Below are positions 23,581 to 35,267 of a DNA stretch of 64,000 bases, in pieces. The position numbers were made by a program, and so were the translations under genes. Each line of letters begins with the position of its first letter. Position 1 is the first letter of the stretch. The notes below the pieces were generated by a model. The model did not search any database and was not told where the DNA came from. It saw only the letters and a program-made list of their open reading frames with translations. The stretch comes from Hygrophila difformis. Lineage: Eukaryota > Streptophyta > Magnoliopsida > Lamiales > Acanthaceae. The stretch spans positions 17,918,526-17,982,525 of the forward strand of contig JAOANR010000004.1 in NCBI GenBank assembly GCA_030278955.1, given 5' to 3'.

Positions 23581-24285
23581 ATGATCCTTCTGCATGTGTT
23601 GTTTTAACTTTCTAATCATTTTTATTTGCCAATGTTCATGTGACAATGTAATTAGTTTTGTCTTCCCTCTGAATCTTCAATCTTCCATGATGCTCTTTCA
23701 CTACGGCAGTGAAATCACGATGCTTTCAACATCTGGGATCTCAAATCTTCCACCCAACATCCAATTCTCCCGCAGTCCACTATTCTATTTCTTTTCGTTC
23801 CAGGATCGATCCCCGCACACTGCAGATTCACTCCCTTCTTTCTCATTTATGTCCCTGCTAAGCCTCTATTTTTTTCTAGACGTTCGTCCCCGCTCCAGTC
23901 TTCGCTTCCCGACGCTTTCTCCCTTCCCAGTCTCCTCGTTCGCCTAGAGCGCCACTTTGTCCCGATTGTGTAAAGCGTTTCGTCTACCGAGCCGTAAGCA
24001 CTCCCGGAAGCACTCCCGTCTGGATTTAGCTTCATCTCCATCGATCTTTTTAGGGTGAGAGCACCGCCGTCCGCGAGCCACATGCCGCCGCTGTCCGTGA
24101 GACACTTTCCGACCGCCGCGCCTGCGTCTCTGCCCTCTTCGTACATCTTCGCCGTTGGGTGCCGCTCCTATCGGACCTTCGTACATCTATTGGATTTTGG
24201 AGCTCTCAATCTGCGCTTGTTCCCTACTGCCCTTAATTTGCTTCCATTCTTCTCATTTCTGAATTCTCGATCCACTGATTCTAAA

Positions 24286-24859
24286 ATGAATCCAAATCCT
24301 TTGGGTTTGTCATTACTCTTTCTTTTCGGGCTTTTCTTCTTCTCCACTGTTCGTTCTGATCTTGTTATTACCAAGCTCGATCGCCGGGTAAAAATGTAGT
24401 TTTTGTTGTTTCTAAACTTTAATTTGGTGTCGTTAGCATTTCTATTCTACTGCAGATTTCCTCATTGCTAATTTCTATTGTTGTTTCGTTTTGGGATTTT
24501 GGTATTAAAATTCGTCCGAGATTGACTAGGGTTTAGCATAGATAAGCGAAATGTTACTGCCAGGCTTGGGTTTTAGTTATTACTCTGTCTCCCGATTGAT
24601 TGTCGTATGGATGGCCAATTTGGAATATTTCGCATGAATTATATTATTGGGCACGTCATTTTCCATGTATCCCAGATAAATTGGGTGATTCATGCAAGAA
24701 TTTAAATTGGATATGACATTCCGACTGATAATTTGGACATTTTTGGTTAGGCTCTTCGGGAATTCCCGACTTTGGCTGTGTTTTTTAGTTTTGACATTTA
24801 CTAATCTTGTGCAGATTGATTTATCATCCTATGCAGTGCGGACGACTGCATCATTAAAG
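24286..24859 (+). pseudogene. 5' fragment of ribophorin I / OST1 (oligosaccharyltransferase subunit 1)
   Basis: Exon 1, 24286-24387, has 34 codons: MNPNPLG, a hydrophobic signal peptide, then SDLVITKLDRR, ending at a GT donor. Exon 2 begins at 24815 after TTGTGCAG and reads IDLSSYAVRTTASLK. Joined, this is the N-terminus of the plant dolichyl-diphosphooligosaccharide glycosyltransferase subunit 1 (DRRIDLTS...VR...SLK in the family), an ER-membrane N-glycosylation protein. After 24859 the expected continuation is lost and unrelated sequence follows, so only about 50 of roughly 600 residues remain. The GC-rich 5' flank (23880-24280) may be its promoter and 5' UTR. It looks like a truncated duplicate or a captured gene fragment. 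Confidence 0.65.
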
Positions 24860-25178
24860 TTGCTTTGTTGTTGTTTTTATTAATCTGGGTTATTTATATT
24901 ACTTGGTTAAAAGAAATGGGGTAGAGTCTGTTCGTGAAAGGAGTGAGGTTGCCGAGTGTGTTCACCTCCTTCCGATTCAATCGCAAATACACCAGGCTTC
25001 CTCTGTAAGATTAATTTGGGGAAGGGCATAATGTCTTGGAAGAACTCAAATTCGAAGAATTTAATCTCGCGAAGACTCGTAATCTTCCTCCGTAGCTTCT
25101 TTTCCGCAACGCTCTTCACCAACAGGTTTCGATCTTGATTTTACATTCTTCACTAAATTTTTAATGTTTTTTCTGTTT

Positions 25179-25179
<1 letters not shown>

Positions 25180-25216
<37 letters not shown>
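25180..25216 (+). repeat. Poly-G run of 37
   Basis: An uninterrupted run of 37 G on the plus strand. Long G homopolymers are rare in plant DNA and can form quadruplexes. A second run of 21 G is at 27519-27539. Exact lengths may be affected by sequencing. Confidence 0.9.
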
Positions 25217-27518
25217 CTTTTGGCTGTAGCCTTTTAGGGTTATGAGGAGTTTCTTTGGGGTGATTATGTCATGATTGCTGTTGCGGATGTCCATAGGGTT
25301 CGTTGATGACTTTTAACATTTTGTAATGGTTTGTGAATTGTGATCGAAATGATGCAATTTGAAGTATAATAGTGGTGTTAATGGTGTTTTATAAGAGATT
25401 TTACATTTACTTATTTTATAATTCTTAATTTTCGGCCAAATAATTTTCATCACCAAATGATCGAAATGATGCAATTTGAAGTATAATAGCTGTAATGATA
25501 TTTCCTGGAAGTTGTAGAAGTGATCTTTGCTCTATTACAAATCTATGGCTGGCAGTTTATCAGACGAAATGTGGTTCCTTATGTAAGAATTTCTAATGAT
25601 CTGAGAGGGTGGGAACTATTTCTACCGGTATTAGTGCTTCTTTAGCTACATTTGCTATTTAGAAATCAGATATGGAAATTGTGAATTCCAACTTTTGTCC
25701 AAATTTGATCAGCCCATGACAGTTCTCTCCTATTAGTGGGATTTCGGTAATTGCACTTTGTGAGGTCAAGTAGACTCTGTTTTAGGTGGATCTAAATGTG
25801 GTTGGCACCAGATAACTCATTTATAATGTAATACTTTAATTCTCATACGTGTTCCTAATGCTTTCAGCTATCGCTGACAGGATGTGGACATTTAATGAAA
25901 GTATGTACCACGGTTGAAGGGAGTTTCAGATGAAAATTGAAGTTGGTTTCAGATGACTGCGTTACGAAAGTTGTGAGTTCTTGTGATCATATATTAGTCT
26001 TTTCCCGCTTTTAAATTGCAATGTTTAGCTCTACCAATATGATCATTACCATGATTTATACAAACATGTTTTGCTTGATGCACAGAGAAGTTGTACTTGT
26101 TCAAATGTATATACTTGAGATTGGAGTAAAACAAAGATAATGTTGAGTAGAACAAGAAGGTGATGGATCGGCAAGAAGGTCTAAAAAAATTTTTTCCCAT
26201 GAGTAGTTGTTCTAAAATTGTTGGATAATTATGGATGGGCACCATAATCATCAATATCATCATCGTTTAATCATTTATTTTTTCCCTTATCCTTTCCTTT
26301 TCTGATTTACAGGTATTTTTGGATAGAACCTTTGCCAGGACGCAAGTATGTAGTATCACTTACTGTTGCAATTATGGTTTGCTTGGAGTTATTTATATTA
26401 ATTGATATTTCTCAATAGCACACCTAATTTAGTAATTTTGGTATTATCTTAAAATGCAACAGTGCCCTGGTGGCACCACAACCTGGAGAGAAAGTTTTAA
26501 ATTATCCAACTCGACCAGTGGACCAAAGTACAGATATTGAAGGAACAATAAGTCTTCAGCCCTCTCAACCAATATGATTTCTTAATTTATAGCGATTGAT
26601 TTCATTTAATTTGAATGTTCTTAAGTGTCTACCGTTGACTGATTGCCGATAGTTGAATATGGATAAAAATTGCACCTGTGATGGAAATATCAAATGTAAA
26701 CAATAAAATCCATCAGAAGTTAGTCGTAGGTAGTCCACATTAGATATAATCATTTTTTGTGGAGTTTTTACTGTTAAACAAGCAACAGAGTAATTTTTGC
26801 CACATATCTAAGGAGGGCAGTATGTTTATACATTTACTAAAAACAATCCATGTGTAACTTCTACTTAGGTAAAATAAAACATCAGTATACTATGTAGTGT
26901 GAAATTATAAATATGTTTTTTTTTGTTTTTTTTTAATCTTATTTACTTTTACTAAGCTTTGAAGACATTGCGTCTTCAGCAGATTAGCAGATTGTCATTA
27001 TCCTTGCTGATATAAATTTTCCAATTCTTTTCATTCTTTTTAGAATTTCCCCGTTCATCTTTCTTTTTTCTTATGGGATTGTGACCTGGATAACTTTCCA
27101 ATTTGTATAGACTCTGGTTCTTTTATGAAGGTAGTTATAATCAGGTTATACCGTTCTCTATTATCAGGGATTCAGGGGCTTGGTCTTGACATATGTGATG
27201 TATATTGGCAGTGAACTTTTAGCCATTTAACTCATTACTGAACTAATTCTTTAATTATATGCATCATATCAGATTTCAAATTTCAACCTACAGAAGTTAT
27301 GTAACATGTCCACTAACTATTGGCTTCTACCGGATGGGCTTTTGGGAAAATGCTGGTGGGTTTTGCTTCTCAACAAGCTCTCAGTGTGTTTGGATAAAGT
27401 TCTTTTTAAAAGCAAAAGCACCAGCTCAAAAGTGTTCTCTAGTAGCAACCTAGGGTTTTGCTTTCGGCTTTTACATTTGACTTGCGGTATTTTAGAATAG
27501 CATCCAAACAGGGCTTTA

Positions 27519-27539
27519 GGGGGGGGGGGGGGGGGGGGG
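27519..27539 (+). repeat. Poly-G run of 21
   Basis: Uninterrupted G run in otherwise AT-rich, intron-like DNA. Confidence 0.9.
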
Positions 27540-27853
27540 TTTCAACTGTTTGCTTGAAAATTTTGTGTCAGTTAACTTTTGAGAAATATATAAGGTTTCG
27601 AAGGTGTCATGTGTATTAAAATCATGTTACATTGTTAACTTAACCATAAAACTCAAAACTGGACTGTAGATCGTAGTGGAACTGGTTTTTTTTCTTCTAA
27701 TATTTCAACAGAAATGGAATTAGTACAGAAATTAGTGATCCAGTCCTGTCCGACTCTAAATTATATTTTGCATGTGGTAGACCAACATGAAATAATTGTT
27801 CGTAATAGTTGTGTATTTACATCATTTTCTCACGTAGTCTAATCTATGATTAG

Positions 27854-28212
27854 GTGTCATCTGGAAATGCTATGTCTGGGGGCATGACAGGTGCTCACGT
27901 AATGCAAAATAGATCAGTGCAACCAATGCACATGCCTGGCATGCAACGTATACTTTCTCCTGGGATGCGAGCTTATAGTCTTGCCCCACAGGCAGGAATG
28001 GGTGGGGTAAATGCTGTTGGCATGACGATGCAACGGGGAGTTTCAGCACAGGCACATCAACAGCAACAGGTTTATTTATCATTATGAAGATGTTTATAAT
28101 TTTGCATTCTTCAGTAAATATTGAGTGAATTCTTTTGTAACAGATGAGAAGGAAGGACCCTGGTGGAATGGGAATTGGATACCCACCGCCACAGAAATCA
28201 AGGCGCTTCTGA
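27854..28212 (+). CDS. Two C-terminal exons of an unrecognised Met/Gln-rich protein
   Basis: Exon 27854-28069 (72 codons, VSSGNAMSGGM...) follows TGATTAG and ends QQQQ at CAG/GTTT. Exon 28144-28212 follows TGTAACAG and reads MRRKDPGGMG...KSRRF then TGA. Both exons are open, phase 0, and rich in Met, Gly and Gln, like the low-complexity tails of plant transcription or chromatin cofactors. No catalytic or binding domain is visible. Upstream exons could not be joined with confidence, so this may be the end of a functional gene or a captured fragment. The basic C-terminus could be a nuclear localisation signal. Confidence 0.45.
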
Positions 28213-30780
28213 GGTGATTTCCCTAGCAGTCTATATTTTGATGTTATAGAATTATTTTGTGCTATATAACCTGGATCCAAATTAAATAGAATTTCAGTAA
28301 TGGAATCGAATATTTGTATGTCCGATATCAAATTGTTTCACATGAAAGAAATTCTATTAAAAAGAATCACACTTTCACCCCATAATAATAAGAATTGGTT
28401 GCAATGTTTAGGATTGAGTTCCAGGAAGAGAGTATTTATAAGTCATTATATTATGCTTACTAAGGGACATTCATTTTTGGACATCCCCAGGAGGGAGGAG
28501 TAATGTTTTGGCAGCACACATGACTAAACCATTAATGGCTGCACTTGTAGTACTGTCTAGATGCTAATACCATTATTTTGATAGCTATTACAGTTGTCGA
28601 TCCGGAAAGAAAATGTGACCAATTGGATATTTAAAAGTTAAGTCTCAGAAATGATAGCTATTACAGTTGTCGATCTGGTTCCTGGATTTTATCACCTTTT
28701 GTTAGGAATGCAATCTCAGATTCAGTGTGTTTCGACTCCCAGCCAGAGACTTAACTTTGTTGTAATGCACTGATTATGAATTTTTAAAGGCTACGAGCAT
28801 TGGTCTCCACAAATATCAAATGAACCTGATTACACCTTCTCCTTATTTTTGTTATCTCAAAAACATACACACACACAGAGTATCTCAGGTAATATCATCT
28901 TTAAAAATATATATAGATGAATTTAGATCATCAACACTAAGTTTTCTTTATGTTGATTGAGTTTTATTTTACTATTTAGAAGAAACATTTATTAACTAAT
29001 CCATTTATACAATGATCTCATAAATAAAGTGTATCATTTTCATTTTCATTTTCATGAGTTATTGTACGACTTGGTTGTTCTTATGGATGATTTTTCCTGT
29101 TCAGAATCAGGGAGATTAATGTTTTTCCAAATGTTCAAAACATTTCTGTTAGCATGATTTTTTTTCGGGAATCAACAACAGATTGTGTATCCTTATATTT
29201 GAGTTTTCTGATGTTATAGATTGCAACCAAATCACAGGTTTACACAGGGTATGCTTATATGAAACCACTCGGTGTAGGTTTGTCCATACTTCCCCATATC
29301 AAATATGCCTTTTCTGCGTTTACTATTCCATGTTTGTCTTAGTTAACTGAGGAGCTCTTTATTTATGAAGTTTCAATGATACTGGGCATTGAGGAAGACA
29401 GAGGACCCCTCAAGTTTGATCCAGTTGTTATTTCTTCAGTTACCTTAATCCAGTTAATTTGCTTAAAGTGTTAATTATTGAAAAAAAAAAAAGTGCATTC
29501 AAACTTGAGGTACTATCTTTAGTCTTTATCTTTAGCTTATAAATTTAGATTTCAAGACTTGTGTTTTGGTGACTATTGATGGCTGCTCTTATGTATCTCA
29601 TTTTCTCTTTATTGAGGTAACCTTATTCAGTAGTTCATTTTCTTCATGGGCAATTATACGCCCTCAGTACGCCGTGTATCGCACAGCTACGCTAACTAGT
29701 ATATATATATGTAAAGATGAAGACTGTGAAATTTTTATTAAAGTTTTGTTACATTTCTATAGTTTTTTTTTTTTTTTGAGACGGAACATTAGAGTTTATT
29801 TCCACTACTCGAAACCAAAGATGATACATCCTCATAATACAACAATGATGCCTATGAAATACACCTCTATCACTACTGACATTAACAAATCAAACTCATT
29901 CGACCCTCAATAGCTCACATACACCAGTTAAATCAAACCTGGCCCAACCGAATCCACCCTATTTAATTCTCAAGAACAAAACATACACACAGCCCTCACC
30001 TTAGCAATAGGAACACATTCCTTACTCAGACAAGTACAGACTCAGACTCGGACTGAGCCCTTCCCCCAACTCATAGAAAACTCGCCTTCTGTCATCTTCT
30101 GTGCAGCTTACATATCTATAGTTATATTAATTTATTTTTCCGTTTCAGTGTTATATATAATATCAACTACATAATTTGTTGTTTTCTTATGCAATAGGTT
30201 ATTGGGCTTGTAATGACAAAATAATTGAAATGCAATATCAAGATTCAATTTTACTTGTTTCTGGATCATTGACTATGCATTGATAATTGTAGTTTTATTT
30301 CTTTCCAACAACTTCTAGTAATTTTAGTTCATTAATTATTTGGCTTGTAAACGGTGAACTTATATTTTTTCTTTTTAACTTTTAATTAGCATTATGGAGT
30401 ATGGTTTGTTACACTTACAACTGTAATTTATAGGATTTATTATTTTTAAAATTTTCGTTAAACCGAAACCAAACTGCATCAAACTATTTTTCCGCTTTGG
30501 TTTGGTTTGGTTTGATTCGAATTAATTTTTTTTCCAAACTGTTTTTTTGTGGTTTGATTTGGATTTGGTGCGGCGCACCAAACCAAACTGTGTACATCCT
30601 AGAAGCAGGTTATTTTATGGATAAAGTAATAGAAAAAAGAAAAAATAGTTATCAAAGATTTTTTCTATATGTATAAATAAATAAAAAAAAAAGAAAAGTT
30701 AAGAGTAATTTACAAAAAAAAAGTTATCTCAACTATATCAAAATTTTAAAATTAGTACTTATACTCATTTTTTGGTAAAA
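28213..30780. other. Intergenic DNA without a recognisable gene
   Basis: AT-rich. A short repeated segment (GATAGCTATTACAGTTGTCG) occurs near 28580 and 28653. Near 30480-30600 there are TTTGGTTTGG repeats ending in GTGTACATCCTA, like a decayed hAT MITE end. Otherwise nothing supportable. Confidence 0.5.
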
Positions 30781-30784
30781 AATA

Positions 30785-30957
30785 GACATCAGTTCTTCCA
30801 TGTGGGGATGGAGACTCCCAACCAATAGGTTAGGAGTTCAATTTCTCACCCGGCCCGGCCCTTATTCCCCTCATTTATTCCTTTGTAATTTGTGAGGCAT
30901 ATGCTCCCACTACCCTTTCTAGCATGTATAGGCTATTCAGCAAAAAAAAAAAAAAAA
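30785..30957 (+). mobile_element. SINE-like element
   Basis: A tRNA-like head with GACTCCCAACC and a Pol III B-box-like AGTTCAATTTC at about 30834-30844, a short GC-rich body and a terminal run of 16 A (30942-30957). This layout fits plant SINEs. The A box is degenerate and I could not find a clear target duplication. Confidence 0.45.
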
Positions 30958-31171
30958 CACACCATTTTCCTTTTAAAATGTTTTTTATGACACATTTACT
31001 TTTGAAACATTTCATATTGGCCCCAATAGTTTCAAACAATATATTTGGTCCTTAATTTATTTTCTTCACATAAATAGAAGAAAAATATAACTAAATAATA
31101 AAAATAGATTATAATACTATTTATAATTAAAAAATAATTGAATTTTTAAATAAAATTATTATTATAAAATA

Positions 31172-31429
31172 TACTTCATCCGTTCCTTTTTAATTGTCAC
31201 AGACCCACATTTCACACAATTCAATACGCATTTTTAGTCGTTAATAACTCAAATTGCATACAATGTCACTTGACTATATTTTATCTTATACGATTAGACG
31301 AATCCAACAAGATCTCACTTAACTATATTTTATCTTATATAATTGTATCAAAAAGTCGAATCAAAGTTACACATTGAACAGTGTCAAAAGACCATATCTG
31401 TCAATAAATAAGAAACGTAGGAAGAAATA
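31172..31429. mobile_element. Stowaway-like MITE
   Basis: The left end CTTCATCCGTTCC and the inverted right end TTTCTTCCTACG resemble the CTCCCTCCGT terminal repeats of Stowaway/Tc1-mariner MITEs. TA dinucleotides flank both ends (31172-31173, 31428-31429). Length about 254 bp, no coding capacity. Confidence 0.55.
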
Positions 31430-31900
31430 TAAAAAATTGGACAAAATAAAATAAAAATTAGAAAAATTATAGATCAAAAAATGCAATCAAATTTTTAATG
31501 AATAACACTAATTGAAATGAAATAAAAATGTCGAATAATTAAAGTAATAAATTAAATAGAATTGAGAATTAAATTAAAATTTTTAGATAAAGAAAAAATA
31601 TAGCATAGTTAAATAATAATATTAGGTTATGTTAAATAAAAGATAAAAAAATTAAATTAGATATAGAAAAATTAAAAACTTAATTTAATTATTTAATTTG
31701 ATATCAATTTATTTTCGTTTATTTATTTATATTTTACTATTTAACTACATTTAAATTTATATAATTTAGTTCATTAAAAAATTATTTTATTTTATATTTT
31801 TCCTTTGAATTTTTATTTTTATAATTTGTATTTGATTTTATTTACATTTTATTAATATTATTGGTTTTAATATAATGTGATTTTGGCAAATTAAAGGAGC
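31430..31900. other. AT-rich spacer
   Basis: Strongly AT-rich, A/T homopolymer-like DNA before the LINE. I see nothing else in it. Confidence 0.5.
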
Positions 31901-32530
31901 AACCAATTCGATCCTAAAACCGACAAGATCAAGACACAAAAGAGAAAAGATACCGACTGAAGGCGATTCACGAGACGATTCTCTCTCGGCAACCAACTGA
32001 AGAAAAATTAAGGCGGTGAGTCGTAAATGCTTTCCCCCGACCTTGCGGATTCCCCAATGCCAACCGTGCCTCCGGCGGAGCCCCCTGGCCACCTGCCCCT
32101 TTCTTTCCGCGATGTTGTTACTTCGAATAAGATCCCGTCGTCTCCTCTGCCGGTCTCCGGCTAAAGTTAGTGATCTCCTTAAAGATAACCTTGAGTCGAT
32201 TGAGCGCGAGGGACGGAACAAGAGATGTCCCAAAATTAGATTTGATCAATCTGTTCTAAATGATTTTTATACCCCATGCCGCGATACTGTTGTAGTCAGA
32301 ATCCTTGAATTCAAGGTTGGATTTATTGCTATGAGGGACCGCCCTGCCGAGTAATTGCTTCGGCGATTGGTACTCCTAAAAGGTAGAGACATTCAGGTAT
32401 AAAGATTGGTCTCAGGTAACTTCCTTGGATTAGTAAACTGGAAGGTATGGTTTGTTTTTGCAGACCTGTGCCATAAATCGGGGAAGCGTGCCTTTTAGAA
32501 TCTGCGAGAGCACTTGGGAGCCAGTTGATT
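31900..32530 (+). pseudogene. LINE ORF1 fragment (DUF4283 type)
   Basis: An ATG at 32027 starts MLSPDLADSPMPTV...LSFRDVVTSNK, which stops after 45 codons. A second frame then continues with SPAKVSDLL and CPKIRFDQSVLNDFYTPCRD...VVRILEFKVGF. That order, a proline-rich head with a FRDVV word and then the DUF4283 fold, is the N-terminal part of ORF1 of plant L1 elements, an RNA-binding protein. The frameshift and stops make it dead. The rest of the same LINE is at 34906-35038 and 44277-45190, separated by later insertions. Confidence 0.6.
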
Positions 32531-32759
32531 CGATTGCCTGAGCAGGAATTGCACGAAATGCAAACAGAATTTCAATATTGACCTGAACATGTCAGACCAA
32601 CAGCAGCACACTATCTCAGAAAATAAGTTTGTAAATATCAATGGCATAAATAGAGATCTCATAAATTACTACCTCAATAACTGCATCTGACACCAATGTT
32701 TGAACTCGAGAATCACCTCGTCTGCCACTACATGTTATCTTATTCTCCATTAAAGCTGC

Positions 32760-32910
32760 ATGCCCATACCAAATCAGTGTCAAAGGACTCCTGAAAAGAA
32801 TTATATGGTAATATTCAGAATCAAATGGCGCAAATCAAATTATGTGGTGCATACCCAGACCAAATCAATGTCAAAGGACTCCTGAGAAGAATTATATGGT
32901 TACAATTATG
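32760..32910. repeat. Partial direct duplication
   Basis: A segment containing GTCAAAGGACTCCTGA and AGAATTATATGG occurs twice, near 32779 and 32869, offset by about 90 bp with several mismatches. It lies in the 3' part of the hAT region. Confidence 0.5.
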
Positions 32911-33322
32911 TGGTGAATGCAAGCAATGAACAAAAATCATCATTTAGGAACTACCTGGACCACAAAATACAATGAATAGACAATTTCATCCGACAGACAA
33001 GTATCAAGTTCTATTTCTCAAAAAAAGAAGCTTCATGCTCAATATACACTAATTATATACCAAAACAACATTCACATGACCATGAACAACGACATCTGAC
33101 CCAAGCTGCAAAGCTAACTTACCGAATGAAGAATATTAAATGTGTTGACCAGATCACAGCCCTCAATTTTCAGAAATTTTAGTAAAATAAAATGATGTCA
33201 GCTGTAAAATACACTATAAGAAAAGACACTAACCATCAAATTTGTCATTCTGTGCAACAACAACTGGCGAGCCCTCAAGCTGCAATTAAATCACACAAAA
33301 TTAAACAATAACCAAAGTAACA

Positions 33323-33586
33323 TTAGCACTCCTCCGGTGCAGGAGTTCGTGCAAGGGGAAACAACTCTAACTGTTCACAAACCAATACTTGTACCATATC
33401 AGGAGTTAGCCTTGATCGATACGGATCCAACACTCGAGTTCCTGCACTAAATGTTGCCGCCGATGCCACTGTACTGATAGGGATGGCTAGAACATCACGA
33501 GCTAACTTGGATATAATTTTGAATTTCAATTCTTGAGATTTCCACCATGCTAAGGCATCAAATTCTACACTTGAATTCTCATACAA
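33323..33586 (-). pseudogene. hAT transposase C-terminal dimerisation domain
   Basis: Encodes FDALAWWKSQ, then ARDVLAIPISTVASAATFSAG and RVLDPYRSRLTPDMVQVLVC, the conserved hATC dimerisation block. The usual ESAFSTGGR is changed to AATFSAGTR. Only the last 80 or so residues are open; the DDE part is not visible upstream, so the gene is truncated. No host role is indicated. Confidence 0.75.
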
Positions 33587-33742
33587 TCAAAATAATAAAA
33601 CTAACATTAGTCAATCATCCTAAACAACTCTAACAAACACCAAATAATCTCCAACCACCTAATATCCCACCATACAACCTCAACAAATAGCTATGAACTC
33701 ACTGTAGAACCAAGCTGTCAACATGCCAAATTAACAATCAAA

Positions 33743-33894
33743 ATCAAAATCCCCAAACAACTAATCTAGCAACAAAAATCAACAAAGAACCAACAAATAG
33801 AAACAAAACAAGGAAAAAATCAAAATCCCCAAACAACTAATCTAGCAACAAAAATCAACAAAGAACTAACAAATAGAAACAAAACAAGGAAACT
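33743..33894. repeat. 76-bp tandem duplication
   Basis: The segment starting ATCAAAATCCCC at 33743 repeats at 33819 with one or two changes. Confidence 0.8.
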
Positions 33895-34905
33895 AGGTAT
33901 CGTGGACAAGTTCAAAATAAAATCTGTCCAAAATATTGAACAAATAAACCAACAACCAACAAGAGCTCTGAACAAACACTGTCCAACAACAAAAATCAAA
34001 GAAGGAAAAGGAACAAAAAAGGAAAGAATGAGATACCAAGCCCACTGCCTCAGCAACGGCGACACCACCAGGCCACTGCCGGCTCATCTCTCCAACCTCT
34101 GTCTCCGGCGGTGCTCCTCTGCTGCGCAGCTCAACATTACCACTGCCGGCTCATCTCTCCAACCTCCGTCTCCGGCGAACCTCAGCCTGCGCCGCCTACT
34201 GCTCAACCCCAAACCATCTCCGGCCACTCCTGTCATCTACATCACCGCCGCGGTTCCTCTGCTCCGACCATTTTCTCGGTGACCGCTGTCAACCATCACC
34301 ATTTCCAACTGCTCTCGCGTCCGGCTGTTGCTCCGCCTCCAGGCGTCGACCATCACCCCCGCAGCTCTCTCGCCATCTCGCAACCCTCAACAATGGTCGT
34401 CGTCGCACAACTTAACTCCCGTTAGAGCCAAAACCATCATTCCTCTGTACAATGAAGAAAAAGAAATGAAACAGAAAGAAAAGAGGAGAAGACAAGTGAA
34501 GAAAACGGCGCTCAAAACCAACCCTAAAATCTGCTCTTTGTGCCCTAATAGAAACGATTTTCCACATTAAAAGGGATGAAATATGTGTTGGTGCTATGGA
34601 TTGGGCTTCAAAATTGATTATATGGGTTGGGCTGAAAAAAAAAATGAGATTGGTTTGACCATACCAATTAAAAAATATATTATATATAAATAAATTATAT
34701 ATATTATTTTATTAATTAAATATTTAATCGAATACGAACGAATATCGAATCGAATATTGAGATATTCTTATTTGTATTTGTTACTTATCGAATCGAATAT
34801 GTTCTATTCGAATTTGAATAAAAAAATTCCGAATACAAATAGCAAAATTTTGAATCGGATCACGAATCAAATCACGAATCGGTCAATTCTGTTGCAACCC
34901 TACCT

Positions 34906-35038
34906 ACCACGCAAGAAGAGAGCCCCCAAGTCACTCGGGAGCTTTAGTCCAGAAAAAAGCACAATAATATACTGCGCTTCTTCAGTTCCGGTGGTTTTTA
35001 TAAATCCAAACCTGATGCAGCAGCTAAACCATTAATAA
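34906..35038 (+). mobile_element. LINE segment between the hAT and MULE insertions
   Basis: Short stretch reading KSLGSFSPEKSTI...VFINPN. After the insertions are removed and the inverted spacer is turned back, it continues into the spacer and then into 44277. Placed in the LINE by position, not by a recognised domain. The last 9 bases, CATTAATAA (35030-35038), are a MULE target duplication. Confidence 0.45.
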
Positions 35039-35267
35039 GGTCTCCATTATTTACACTCAAAATAGTTTGGGGCACACAAATTATAGATAAAATATCTCAA
35101 ATACCCCTACTCAATATACTTAACGAAGGACTCAGGATTAAGGCACATTCTAAGAGGATCGGGCACACAAATTTTTTTTCTTCCCTCTTTCTGCTCCTCG
35201 TTCAAACCAAAACCTAAAACCCTACTTGTTCTCCTTTGGTTTTCCTTATGCATTTTTTTCATATTCC

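Larger units (their letters stand above)
24860..27853. other. Intron-like or intergenic DNA between gene fragments
   Basis: No long ORF. Possible small exons with splice-like borders occur near 26313-26345 and 26462-26575, but their joined frames end quickly and I cannot link them to the exons at 27854-28212. Two poly-G runs lie here. Confidence 0.4.
32540..34905 (-). mobile_element. Degenerate hAT element inserted in the LINE
   Basis: The right terminus, read on the minus strand, begins TAGGGTTGCAACAG and is followed by subterminal CGAATCG/GATTCG repeats, as in hAT transposons. The transposase C-terminal domain is at 33323-33586. The left terminus is not evident, so the boundary near 32540 is an estimate. 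GC-rich repeats with a 65-bp period (near 34073 and 34138) and a 76-bp duplication (33743-33894) lie in the 5' half. Confidence 0.5.

Noticed and set aside
23594..23947. Plus-strand ORF of 117 codons before the OST1 fragment
   Set aside because: Hydrophobic and Ser-rich reading of CT-rich promoter or UTR sequence.
26313..26575. Two small exon-like blocks with splice-like borders
   Set aside because: The joined frames stop soon and give no recognisable protein; not enough to call an exon.
33902..34570. Overlapping plus-strand ORFs in the hAT region
   Set aside because: Low-complexity reading of the repeated GC-rich 5' part of the hAT element, antisense to its transposase.
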